NCBI GenBank assembly: GCA_025200525.1
Contig: CM045767.1
Span: 120,588,021 to 120,652,020 of the forward strand
Length of the DNA stretch: 64,000 nucleotides
Source of the DNA: Camellia lanceoleosa
Lineage: Eukaryota; Streptophyta; Magnoliopsida; Ericales; Theaceae
Reading direction: 5' to 3'
Shown here: positions 1-10,250 of the stretch, piece after piece
Position numbering within the stretch: the first letter of the stretch is position 1
How the letters are laid out: every line of letters begins with the position of its first letter
Notes under the pieces: generated by a model
Database searches by the model: none
The model's input: the letters and a program-made list of their open reading frames with translations, nothing else
What the model was told of the DNA's origin: nothing
Program-made: the position numbers and the translations under genes

Positions 1-1319
1 CAAAGCGACCCGAGCACGCATGCATCTTTCATCATTCGGAACAAGAGCTGAAGTAGTCCATTTGATAGCTTGCATGCTAATTTATCTGCTTTCCTAGTTA
101 ATTTGTTAATTAATTAGGGTTTTGTAATATTTAATCATTTATTCGGACTGTAATTATTTATTCGGAGCCTCCGAGCGTGGGCAATCTTGTAATAAGTGTG
201 CGTGTGTGTGATGTATGTCTTCCAACCCCACGTCTTTCTCTCTTTTATTTACCAGCTTATGATGGTTAGTTCAGGGCACGTTTCAATTAGCATACTTATG
301 CTTGTAGGTTTGCATCCATTCATCTATCTTGCATGCACCGGGTTCGGCGCATCATACTAACTGCATTATATTTCAATTCCGAGTTGAATACGTGTTAGCT
401 GTAGCATCATCATATGCCATCTTAGAATAGCCGAGCCTATCTTAGTTGCATACCTGTATGTGTTGCATTAGGCATTTCAGCATAGTTAGGATTCATGCAT
501 GATTTCTAATTAGCTTCTTACTTTGGCTCAGAGTACTCGGTAAGTGCTTATGCTTTAGCATCCTTGCATGTGTGTGAGTGACTGCCATGATAGCATGCTT
601 ACCATGAGGCTATGTGCTTATGTGATATAACTGCCGGAATGCTTGTGGGTGAAGGTTGGGTTATTTGGATTGGAACAATTCATCGACTGCGAGTTTTAAG
701 CCCATTTGAGAGTGGCAAAATCATGTTTTCTAAGCCCACCCGAGGGTGGCAAAATTCACGTCTTAGCCTACTTGTGAGTAACACCTTCAAACCGTTTTTC
801 CAAACAAACATGAGATATTTTGTTACAATTCAGGCGACCCAGTCTATACTTGTATGCTGTGCGCATCACATAGTAATTCTAGGCTAATAACCGGAATAAG
901 AGCACATAATGTTTTCAAAACTCGATATCATGGTTAGTAGAGGCCGATCTTTGATCGGGCGAGCGGGGGTGCTCACGAAGTGACCTTCCCCAATTGTACC
1001 CAAGTTCCCGAGCCGAGGCAACTTTGGTGATGACGGACACGTGGCCTTAGGCAAACGAGTCAGGGTTTCCTAAATTCCTTCAAAATAAAATATTTAGGTG
1101 GCGACTTTATATCTGGAAAAGCAGTCCATGTTTGGCACTTCTTTCTAAAAATCTGTTTTTCAAAACGGTTTGTCGGATTTGGACCCTTTGATGATTCATC
1201 GGTCTTGCATTGCACTCTGCGAGATTAGATACAGGACCGTGACATTGAGTCCTAAACTGTAGTGAGCCCAAATGAACAAAACAGGATTCTCTCCCGGAAC
1301 GTTCGGAGACGTCTATACA
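1..1319 (+). repeat. 3' part of a Tat-type LTR, + strand, cut by window start
   Basis: The sequence is the reverse complement of most of the element 2 LTR at 21484-22700, with the same order of landmarks: the CCGATCTTTGATCGG hairpin (944-958), the block around GTCGCCACCTAAATATTTTA (inverted here) and the run leading to the terminal GTCTATACA at 1311-1319. The matching LTR ends GTCTACA on its own strand, so 1319 is taken as the LTR 3' end. No primer-binding site follows, so this is a 3' LTR of a + strand element lying to the left, or a solo LTR. Several open frames inside it are short and are not genes. Confidence 0.75.
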
Positions 1320-1888
1320 TGGATTCTACGAAAATTTTGATTTGGAACTGCCGAGGGGCGGGAAACAACACCTTCAAGCGCAACTTAAGAGAACTCCTCA
1401 AAACCCATAAACTTGAAATTCTAGTCCTCATGGAAACCAAAGTTACATTTGGTTCCCTAGGGAATTTCTTCAATAATCTAAGATTCTCAGCCTCCATAGT
1501 AGTTAATCCCATAGGTAGAATGGGGGGAATCTGGATGCTCTAGGACACGGCCTATGTTAACGTTCGAACCTCTTCTGTTTCTAACCAATATATTCAAGCC
1601 ACCATCCACAGAGAAGACTATGAAGAATGGATCTTTTCTACAATCTATGCCAGCCCCAACCCAACAATCATGGATAATCTTTGGGAGGATCTGCAGAGGA
1701 CAGCTACCAACATACACCAACCTTGGTTGGTTGCTGAAACAGACCTAAGTGAAAGAAAAAGCTTCTCTCCCAACCACAACTTTACCAGAACTCAGAGATT
1801 CAGAGATAGAATCAACAATTGCAACCTGTGGAGAAGTGGTTTGGAAATACTCTTTGGATCCTATAGGACACTCGTGATCCTCAGCTAG
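1320..1888 (+). pseudogene. LINE (L1-type) ORF2 endonuclease fragment
   Basis: Translation starting at the ATG at 1319-1321 gives the classic plant L1 endonuclease opening (KILIWNCRGAGN, then an LVLMETK motif near residue 40). This continues, after a stop near 1543 and further frame changes, through motifs such as IYASPNP and NIHQPWLVA. APE-type endonuclease nicks target DNA for target-primed reverse transcription. Only the endonuclease portion is present, with no RT, zinc finger or poly(A). LINE insertions normally lose their 5' end and keep the 3' end; this one has lost its 3' end, so it was cut after insertion or carried in by rearrangement. It abuts the LTR end exactly. The homology fades by about 1850. 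Confidence 0.8.
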
Positions 1889-2645
1889 TCACTTGAAAAG
1901 GAATGAACACTTCGGTCGGGGGTGCTGGAATTAGCACTTCGACGGATCAATCAGTGTATATTCTTCTGGTTGCTTATATCTTAAGTTAGATTTTTTCTCA
2001 CGTACCTCTCTTTGGCTGTTGTTCCTCTATTTATATATGCTCCTGGTCCTCAGGGTAGGACCTACTCTTAATCCATCGTGTGATTGTTCACTCGGCCTTT
2101 CTTTTATCGTATTCCAAGTTTCACTCGGCTCCTTGCTCAACTGGCTTTATGGTTGATTAGGATACTCGGCATCTAGAGTGTACAAGATAGGGGCGAATAT
2201 AGTATATATCCTGATTTTCTAAATATGTACTCGGCCTATCTGCGTCCCTTGATATTTGGCTCCCATAATTGCCCCCGAAACACCCCACTAACACCAATTA
2301 GTCGGCGTGTTTGGTTTCGAACTTGGAAAGTCAAAAATTCGGCGGTTAACCTCATTCCAACGTGTGTCAGAACGCACACGCTTTTTGGTCATCATTACAC
2401 TCTCCCATCCCTTCGTACGCTTCCTCCATTTATTGTGATTTAAAACTTTGTCTCTTCGAATGTATGGTTCGAATATTCAAAAGTTTCTAGTTCGCCTTCT
2501 AGTGCAACTCATTCACTTCACGACCTCTGTAACTCTCTCTTGTCTCTCATTTTCCCTTCTGCTTCCTATAAGTTTTCTTCTCCTTCACTTCCAATCCCAT
2601 TTCCTTGTTTACTTTTAGTTTTTCATAATCCTTAGGCTGGCTAGA
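1889..2645 (+). promoter_or_regulatory. Putative promoter and leader of the antisense gene
   Basis: This stretch has no coding potential I recognise. It holds a TATA-like tract (TATTTATATAT, 2029-2038), a second weaker one near 2425, and a strongly pyrimidine-rich leader at about 2510-2640 just before the ATG at 2646, which is the layout of a plant pol II promoter and 5' UTR. In element 1 this stretch lies where the 3' LTR would be sought, so part of it may be a decayed LTR; I could not define LTR ends. The promoter role is inferred from position and composition only. Confidence 0.35.
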
Positions 2646-4818
2646 ATGGCAAAACATTTGAAAGTGCTCCTTTCTGCGGATCGAATTTTCGGCTTCCGAT
2701 GCCATTATTCCATCCCTGATGACGTCCATCTATCACTCTTGGCAGACAACACCACTGATATGGAGAGGACTGATCAGAGTACAATCGTCTTTCCTCTCCT
2801 ATCGATTGCTGAGGGTGGAGTTCGTTTCTCTTTTTACCTATTTTTAAGAGCTGTCCTTCGACACTGGGGTCGAATTCCTTCCCAGCCTAACGTGAATTTT
2901 TTCCGCATCATAATGGGGATTATAGAGTTGAATTGACGTCTTAGGATTAACCTAGGTACACCTGCAATTCGGCATTGTTATGCCTTAGCCAAGTCTACTG
3001 GCCGGCTGGGACGTTATTTTCTTCAGGCCAAGGATACCGATCATTACTTAGTGATTATGCTTGCCAGCTCTGGTAAGCTTGTTGACGACGTGATGGTCGT
3101 TGTTCAAGGCAACTGGGAATTCGGCGAGGGTAAAGATTGCCTAGATCCCGTGCCAAGGCGAAAAGGCGAACCAGGTGGCTGTACAACTCATTTTCATTTT
3201 TGTTATTACCATATATGTATTCGGCTATCCTTCCATGTACTTACCGTTTTGTTTATGTAGGCAACGATTTGAAGAAAGTGTTGGTTTCAGCCGACGACGC
3301 TGTACTTGCAGAAATTAAAATCGCACTACAGTTTGTCGGTCATCCAAACCTTCAGAAACAAGGGAGGGCGGCCCATATTCTCTTGTGGTACGAGTCGACT
3401 TACGTAACGTTTTCGGTGGCAGACCACATTCTAATTTCGAGAGGCGAAGATCATCTTACAGCCCTTATTTTTCCCAGCTTCAAAAACTTAAGACAGATTG
3501 GTTTAGAAGCCTCCGATTTGGAACACGTGGAAGAACAAGCAGCCGAACCGGTCGTCGAGGACCCGAACCAATTGGAGGCCGAGGTAGACGAAGCTCTTAA
3601 CTCGGCCTTTAAGGAAGCCAGACTCAATTCGTTTGACCCTCCATCCATATCAGGCCGAGGGGACGTCTCCTTTGAAGACATTTTTACAAACTTGGGAGGC
3701 CTTCTCGGCGCTTATCTTGAGGATATAGCTGGGGAATCACTCACGCAACTTGCCCAGAGGAAAAACGCAAAAAGGATGGCCGCCAGGAGGAGAGTCGAGG
3801 CCGTCTGATCGGAAACTCCATCCGCAACGGTCGTTGAGTCTTCTCCGCCTGTTATTGCGGAAGAAACAACTCAGACTGAAACCGTCGAGATGGAGCGGGT
3901 AGAACGAACAGATGAGGCTGAGCAAAGGGGGAAAAAGTGCCCTGCCGAGCAAGAAGCCGTGCACGATGAGGACCAAAGCGATAAATGGCCACGCATTGAG
4001 GAATCGGACTTGGTTGTTCCATTCATTGTTCAACCAAGGATAAGGAATATGCCGATTGCCTCTGATGCGTCGGCTTTGAAGGACCCGGCTGTGGCCTTAA
4101 GTATGGCCTCCTTAATATCCTTGCCGGTTGACAAAGCCATATTTCACGCGGAAGCCAGATCTAATGCTAATCGCTTTGGCCGCTCAGTCGGCCTTATCGG
4201 TACATTACTTGCCTTATCTGCAGTCTTCCGTCTAAATATATATATATAACTATTTTTCCTATTATTTATTTGTTGTATCTCTATTTCCTTTCTTTGTAGA
4301 CGGTGGGTAGGATAGTTGAGATCGGCCGCCGTCAACATGACGCCATAGAACAAATCGGCCTCTTGAAAGCCGAAATTAACAATGAAAAGAACAAGGTTAT
4401 GGTAGCCTTTGAAAGGGCCGATTATGAGGCATCGCAAGTGGCAGAGGAACGAGCGAAAGCCGACTCTGAGACCGAGCGAGCGAGGAATTCCAACCAATTA
4501 AGGCTTGCTGCCGAGGAAAGGGCAAAGGCGAGCGAGGATGCGCTCAAGTTAGCCAAGGAGGTGATCGCCAAGCTGGAAGCCGACTTGGAAGAATCGAAGA
4601 AGGCAAAGGAAATAGCCGACTCTGAGACTTCCAAAGCGTTCCAAGCTGGAAAGGATGCCGCCTTAGAAAGCTACGTGGAAGAAGTGCCGAAGTTCGAGAA
4701 TCCGGGCTTCAAACACGGCTGGGTCAAAGCCCTCACTGCTGCGAATGTGACATTAGCGCAGCCGATTCCATACGAGCAGGTGGACGTTGAGCCGCTAGCG
4801 TCTGACCCTGAAGATTGA
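2646..4818 (+). pseudogene. Antisense gene of Tat element 1 (gypsy-type transposon domain plus coiled coil), intron-containing
   Basis: Exon 1 (2646-3174) encodes a domain of the kind annotated in plants as putative gypsy-type transposon (Transposase_28): FPLLSIAEGGVRF, LRAVLRHWG, then QGNWEFG. One in-frame TGA at 2934 interrupts it. A likely intron (3175-3260, GT..AG, 86 bp) joins to exon 2 in phase. Exon 2 continues through an in-frame TGA at 3806 to about 4222. A second likely intron (about 4223-4299, phase 0) joins exon 3, which is almost entirely charged coiled coil and ends with the motif GFKHGWVKAL and an acidic tail. The gene is antisense to element 1 gag-pol and lies downstream of pol. 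Extra antisense ORFs in this place are known for Tat elements such as Grande. Both stops are TGA, as expected from CGA to TGA change. Biochemical function is unknown. Confidence 0.75.
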
Positions 4819-5194
4819 TGAAGGCATATTTTGGTTTTTGGTAGGCATCTTAGATGCACAGTTTTTGTAGGTTTTTGTTAGTAGATTTTCATTTCTTTAA
4901 ATGTAAACTAATTTTCATGTGTAAAATGACTGCTATTAGTGCTCAATTTATTAATTTTTTTTTTCTATGCTCTCAAGTTTACTGCATATACTATTTGTCT
5001 TTAATTCATTAATGACAATTCCTTGTGCTTTTCTGTTTGTTATATGAGTAAATAATATATCTGATAGGTTAACCGAATGGATTAAACATCCTCTGCCTCT
5101 TTGCTCTGTAGCCGAATAACTAAAAGAATCAGCAGTTAACAATTTGTAAATGTGGGTGAAAATTCAATGGACTAACATGTAAAACAGCTTAAGG
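4819..5194. other. 3' flank of the antisense gene, no gene
   Basis: AT-rich stretch with TTTT runs and plausible polyadenylation context for the gene ending at 4818. I see no further coding signal here. Confidence 0.4.
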
Positions 5195-5830
5195 TTTCGG
5201 CGTCTGGCCGATTATATTACTGAATCTGCCCTTGTCCCAGCTGGTGCATGAACTGGGACGCCAAATGATATTGGCCCATGAAGCGGCTGGGGCATTCAAC
5301 CTGTTTGGTGCAAGGGCTTGCCTTATGGCTGATTAGATTAATGAATCTGCCCTATTTGGTGCCTGAGCCGGGGACGTCCGAATGATATTGGCTCATGGAG
5401 CGGCTGGGGCACTTAACCTGGTCAGCACAAGGGCTTGCCTTATGGCCGATTAGATTAATGAATCTGTCATTGCCCCAGCTGGTGCATGAACTGGGACGTC
5501 GAATGATATTGGCCCATGGAGTGGCTGGGGCATTCAACCTGTTTGGCGCAAGGGCTTGCCCTATGGCCGATTAGATTAATGAATCTGCCATTGCCCCAGC
5601 TGGTGCATGAACTAGGACGCCGAATATCGGTGGCTCATGAAATGGCTGGGGTATAAGATTGAATCGGCTCAAGGCCTTGATATTTGGCTGATTAAAATAC
5701 TGAATCCTTAGCCACTAAGACTAATGAGTCTGCCCCAGCCCCAGCTAATGAACTGGTACGCTGAATATCATTGGCTCATGGAATGAGTGGGGTACATGAT
5801 TCAATCGGCGCTAGGCTTTTGAAGTTTAGC
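5195..5830. repeat. Tandem repeat, about 120-bp unit, roughly five copies
   Basis: The unit contains AATCTGCC, CCAGCTGGTGCATGAACTGG, GGCTGGGGCATT and GGGCTTGCC in fixed order. AATCTGYC recurs near 5223, 5343, 5462 and 5582, a spacing of 118-120 bp; the last unit (about 5700-5830) is more diverged. It separates the two antisense genes of element 1. Tat elements are known for repeat-rich, fast-changing 3' regions, which fits this position. Confidence 0.85.
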
Positions 5831-5962
5831 ATTGATGAGATCGCCTTGGGGGTGCTGCACCCGTAGGGAATAAATGGGGTAAGTGCTTCGTGCGCGTAGG
5901 TCCCATTAGTGTGTTCAAACTTGACTCACAACAGTCTATTGAGAAAGGTTAGATAAGTGTGA

Positions 5963-6883
5963 ATGTCAAATAGACTTTTCTTCAGCAGCAGAAGAGAGGG
6001 GAGGACATTGGCTGAGCTGGACATAGAGATGAATCAAAGTGGCGAGCCTATAAGCACGGGTAGTAGGATATTGAGGGATCGTGAGAGACGCCAATCCTCA
6101 TGCCGTCGAAGTAGGTCACCCAGAAGGGAAAAGCAGCAACGGGGCAACTCCCTTCAACCGCACTCCAGAGGAGAATCCGGTCCGACACCGCGCTCGTTGG
6201 GTTTTGCGGCTTTTGTGGGGAACAAACCGATGATGGAAGTGGATTCATTTGTTCACGACTCAAATGTGGCAGTCGAGTTCGCTCAACAGATTTTTCCGCC
6301 AGTAGTCCAACAGTCGATGGTTGGTCGACAGGATTTTCAAGTGTTTCAGGAAGGCATTCATGGAGTGGTGAGAGGGTTGCATACTGCCTATGAAGTCGGC
6401 ATGCATTTACGTGCCGTACGACAGGAGATAGAGCAGAAAGATGAGTGCATTCAGAATTTAGAAGCTCGCGCAGAGAAGGCTAAGCGTGAACTGAGGAAGG
6501 TCAAGACTGCCAAGACACATTCGGCTGGCCCAGCTAAGCCGATTGTGGAGGAAAGGGTGACCCAACGACTGATAAGTCATGCGATTGCCGATCGCGATAC
6601 GGCAAACATGTTTGCAATAGAGACTGTAAGGGCCAAGGCCTATGAACAACGCTTCCACAACAGCCGAAAAGTTGGGATAGACAAAACAGAGGAAAAGCTT
6701 GCTGAGGAGGTTTGCCGATGTGAGAATCGGGGATTCAAGCATGGGTGGGTTAAGGCTCTCCAAGCTGCAGAGGCTCTCCGTGCAGCAGGCGTCGACTCGG
6801 CGTCACCGTTATATCAGAGTAACCATTTTCCTTTTTTGGCCTACAAAGTCGAAAAGAGTGATAACGAAGGTGGCGCTGAATAA
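5963..6883 (+). CDS. Intact 306-codon antisense ORF, paralogue of the C-terminal half of the upstream gene
   Basis: A single uninterrupted frame with no intron. Residues 36-61 are rich in Arg and Ser (RDRERR, RRSRSPRR), which could act as a nuclear signal or RNA-binding tail. Residues 145-182 form a heptad-like coiled coil. Residues 256-266 read RGFKHGWVKAL, nearly identical to the end of the gene at 2646-4818, and an acidic tail follows. The start at 5963 is the first ATG of the frame. It lacks the transposon domain of the upstream gene. It lies between two tandem repeats and antisense to the element's pol. It is the best-preserved reading frame in a decayed element. Function unknown; a structural or nucleic-acid-binding accessory role is only a guess. 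Confidence 0.65.
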   Translation: MSNRLFFSSRREGRTLAELDIEMNQSGEPISTGSRILRDRERRQSSCRRSRSPRREKQQRGNSLQPHSRGESGPTPRSLGFAAFVGNKPMMEVDSFVHDSNVAVEFAQQIFPPVVQQSMVGRQDFQVFQEGIHGVVRGLHTAYEVGMHLRAVRQEIEQKDECIQNLEARAEKAKRELRKVKTAKTHSAGPAKPIVEERVTQRLISHAIADRDTANMFAIETVRAKAYEQRFHNSRKVGIDKTEEKLAEEVCRCENRGFKHGWVKALQAAEALRAAGVDSASPLYQSNHFPFLAYKVEKSDNEGGAE

Positions 6884-7067
6884 AGCTACATCTATTGTAG
6901 CGTTTTTAACGCAAATTGAATGTAAATTATGTAATCTTGATCAATTTAATGAAACGTATCATTTTAAATGTTGGTATGTTGTTTCTGTTACTTTCCATTT
7001 TTCGTCTGTTGTGTTTATGCTCGTCAATCATTATTCAAACGAAAGAAATGCCAAGTTTGGAGGCGTT

Positions 7068-7935
7068 TTGACTCGGCCAATCGTGATTTCTATGAAGGGC
7101 GTTTTGAATCCGAAGGTTTAATCCAAAAGTGTAACTGATGGGGCTCCGAATTCAGAGACTTGGCAACTCGTGGTTTTTACGAAAGGTGCTCAGAATCCAA
7201 AGACTCATTCGGCCCAAAAGTATCATTCATTGATGGGGCTCCGAATTCGGAGACTTTTAACTTGGCCAATTGTGATATCCACGAAGGGCGCTCTGAATCC
7301 GGAGGCTTATTCGGCCCAAAAGTGTCATTCACTGATGGGGTTCCGAATTCGGAGGCTTATAACTTGGCCAATCGTGATATCTACGAAGGGCGCTCTAAAT
7401 CCGAAGGCTTATTCGGCCCAAAAATGTCATTCACTGATGGGGCTCCGAATCCGGAGGCTTATAACTTGGCCAATCGTGATATCCACGAAGGGCGCTCTGA
7501 ATCTGAAGGCTTATAGCTTGGCCAATCATGATATACACGAAGGGCGCTCCGAATCCAGAGGCTTATTACTTGGCCAATTGTGATATCCACGAAGGGCGCT
7601 CCGAATCCGGAGGCTTATTCGGCCCAAAAGTGTCATTCACTGATGGGGCTCCGAATCCGGAGGCTTATAACTTGGCCAATCGTGATATCCACGAAGGGCG
7701 CTGCGAATCTGGAGGCTTATTCGACCCAAAAGTGTCATTCACTGATGGGGCTTCGAATCTGGAGGCTTATAACTTGGCCAATCGTGATATCCACGAAGGG
7801 CACTCCGAATTTGGAGGCTTATTTGGCCCAAAAGTGTCATTCACTGATGGGGCTCCGAATTTGGAGGCTTATAACTTGGCTAATCGTGATATCCATGAAG
7901 GGTGCTCCGAATTCGGAGGCTTAATCGGAAAACTC
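7068..7935. repeat. Tandem repeat, 101-bp unit with half-length variants
   Basis: The motif GTGATATCCACGAAGGGCGC recurs near 7271, 7372, 7473, 7527, 7580, 7681, 7783 and 7885. Spacings are about 101 bp except two of about 54 bp, where half a unit is missing. Each full unit carries two related GAATCCGGAGGCTTA half-units. The array starts in a diverged form near 7068. It lies just past the 3' end of pol of element 1. Two frames stay open across it only because the unit lacks stops in them, so these are not taken as proteins. Confidence 0.9.
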
Positions 7936-8044
7936 TTGATTTAATGAATTGAATTTCACAATGAGAATAAGAAATTTTGCATTGCAAAAGTGAAATTTGT
8001 ACATGGTGAACATTCAAAACAAGTATCATGCCCCACAAGTTGGG

Positions 8045-9751
8045 TTAATGATAGAATTTACGCAAGTGCGTAGAGTTCCAAGGATGTAGCAGACTTCTCC
8101 CAGACATGTCTTGGAGTCGATATGCCCTTGTGTCGGTGATTGACTCAATCTGATAGGGGCCGTCCCAGTTGGGACCCAATTTTCTGTCAGTCGGATTCCT
8201 GGCACCTGGAAGTACTTTCTTCAGGACCAATTCTCCTGGTGCATAACGACGTAGCTGAACTCGTTGATTATACGACCTAGCAAGTTGCTGCTGGTACTGT
8301 GTCGCGGATGCTAGGGCACAGTCTCTTCATTCTTCAATCAGAGTCAAATCTAGAGCCAACATCATGTCATTTTGGCCCACATCAAAAACTTTTGATTTTA
8401 AGGTTAGGAGGCCGATCTCTAGGGGGATGATTGCTTGGGTTTCGAAGCATAAATCGAATGGCGTTTCTCTAGTGGATCGCCTCGGAGTAGTGCGATGAGC
8501 CCACAACACACTCGGCAGTTCTTCGACCCATCTGCCTTTAGCTTTCTTCAACCTCTTTTTGATGCCATCCAAAATGGTTTTGTTGGAGGCTTCAGCTTGA
8601 CCATTGCTTTGTGGAATACTATACTTGTTGCATAATTCTTGGCAGACGCTGCAATCAAACTGGGTGCCGTTGTAAAAAATAAGTGCTCTTGGAATGTCGA
8701 ATCGTGTTATAATATTTCTCCATACAAAACGTTTCACATCTGTATCTCGAATGTGTGTTAGTGCCTCCACTTTGACCCATTTTGTGAAGTAATCCGTCGC
8801 GACAATAAAAAATAGCTTGCTGCCCGGGGCGCGAGGTAATGGTCCAACGATGTCAAGTCCCCATTGGGCAAATGGCCAAGGACTGATTACAGAGCTTAAC
8901 TCTTCAGTAGGCAAATGGGTCAAAGGGGACAACTTTTGGCACTGCTCACATTTCTTGATGTAACACTCAGCATCTGCTCTCATTGTCGGCCAGTAATATC
9001 CCTGTGTCACAGCTCGATGAGCCAAAGAGCGTCCGCCAGAATGGGCTCCACAACTACCTTCATGTATTTCAGTCAGGAGTTCTTCAACTTTATCCGGATG
9101 AACGCATTCTAAGTATGGACCAGAAAGGGATTTCTTGTAGAGCTTTCCTTGCGGATCCAAGTAATATCGCAAGGCTTTGTTTCGTAGCTTGTGTGCTTCT
9201 TTCTTATCCGTTGGGAGCTGTTTGGAAGATAGGAATGTAGCGATAGGGTCCATCCAACTCGGACCTGATTCTATAACATTGATCTGGACTGACTCTGAAG
9301 GGCCGATGCTTGGTTTAGGGATGAACCCTACTTCAATTGTCCATTTAATCTCTGAGTTGATGGAAGAGGCTAGGAAAGCCAGGGCATCTGCATGCGTGTT
9401 CTGATCTCGGGTTATTTGGTTCAACTCATGATGGTCGAATTTTCCCAGCAAGGAACTCACCGTTTTCATGTAAGCTGCCATACGGTCATTTTTGGCCGCG
9501 TATTCCCCCTTTAACTGATTGATGACCAACTTTGAGTCACAAAAGATAAGCAGACGCCGAGCACCCAAGAGATGTGCATTCCGTAAGCCGGTTAGCAGTG
9601 CTTCATATTCAGCCTCGTTGTTTGATGCTTCAAAGCCGAGTTTGACTGCTTGCTTGATTATTGCCCCGCCGGGAGCTATGATCACTACACCTGCCCCACT
9701 GCCACATTGGTTGGATGATCCGTCACAGTACAACTGCCAAATGTCCCCCAC
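8045..9751 (-). pseudogene. Tat element 1: second RNase H (aRNH) and integrase
   Basis: From 9751 leftwards comes a plant-like RNase H with acidic residues D10, E46 or E48, D72 and D122 (CDGSSN, NEAEYEAL, FCDS, HADALA), the hallmark of Tat elements. Integrase follows: an HHCC zinc-binding part (H231, H238, C269, C272), the core with D301 and E388, and the GPY-like C-terminus (LGPNWDGPY). The second catalytic Asp is Tyr (FYNG in place of the usual DNG, residue 361), and a short segment before NGQAE is missing. One in-frame TGA at 8324-8326, at a CGA-like position, splits off the C-terminus. The integrase would be inactive. An in-frame TAG also lies between this part and the upstream RNase H. 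Confidence 0.9.
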
Positions 9752-9760
9752 ATAAATTCT

Positions 9761-10250
9761 CTAATTCGGCTTAGGTTGAATTTGATCAGACTTATAGTCG
9801 GCGAGGCATCCAGTGAATTCAGCCACAAAGTCGTTGAGCACTTGCCCTTTCATCGAGGTTTTGGGCAGAAATTGAATATCATACTGGCCGAGTTCCAGAG
9901 CCCATTTTAAAATGCGCCTTGATGCTTCTGCACTACGAAGTATTGATCGGAGGGGGTAGTCCATGAGTACCCTAATGGTATACCCCTGAAAATAATGCAT
10001 CAGTTTTCTTGCTGCCATGACGAGAGCAATGATGGGTTTCTCCAACGGAAGGTAACGTGTTTCGGCGTCAACCATTGCTTTGCTCACATAATAGACTGGC
10101 CGCTGCTCCCCAAGTTTTTCCTTTATCAGTACGTGCTGCAGCCCGGTCGGAAACTGTCAGATATAAAATGAGCGGATCACCTGCCGATGGTGTTGTCAAG
10201 AGTGGAACTGATCGAAGGTAAGTCTTCAAACTGTTCAAAGTGGCTTCGCA
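9761..10250 (-). pseudogene. Tat element 1: RNase H of the RT polyprotein
   Basis: The frame from 10087 to 9761 reads YLPLEKPIIALVMAARKL, then a connecting stretch ending in NDFVAEFTG. This is the typical Ty3/gypsy RNase H and tether before the second RNase H. Upstream, the RPVYYVSKA motif is in the same frame, but a one-base frameshift near 10135 separates it from the AVSDRA-like strand. It degrades the RNA strand during reverse transcription. The catalytic core is split by the shift and is surely non-functional. Confidence 0.8.

Noticed and set aside
612..887. 91-codon + strand frame in the first LTR
   Set aside because: Lies in LTR sequence that is repeated at 21900-22100 with the frame not kept.
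1..1319. LTR of element 1 itself
   Set aside because: It is on the + strand while element 1 reads on the - strand, so it cannot be its 3' LTR without an inversion; it also overlaps past the break of the half LTR at 13352, so it is not simply the missing half.
2225..2443. 72-codon frame upstream of the antisense gene
   Set aside because: Lies in the supposed promoter and leader; no similarity and no coding character.
7160..7944. Open + strand frames of 114-138 codons
   Set aside because: Products of the 101-bp tandem repeat in two frames; no similarity to known proteins that I can see.
8915..9404. + strand open frames over the aRNH-INT region
   Set aside because: Shadows of the real - strand coding, without family features.
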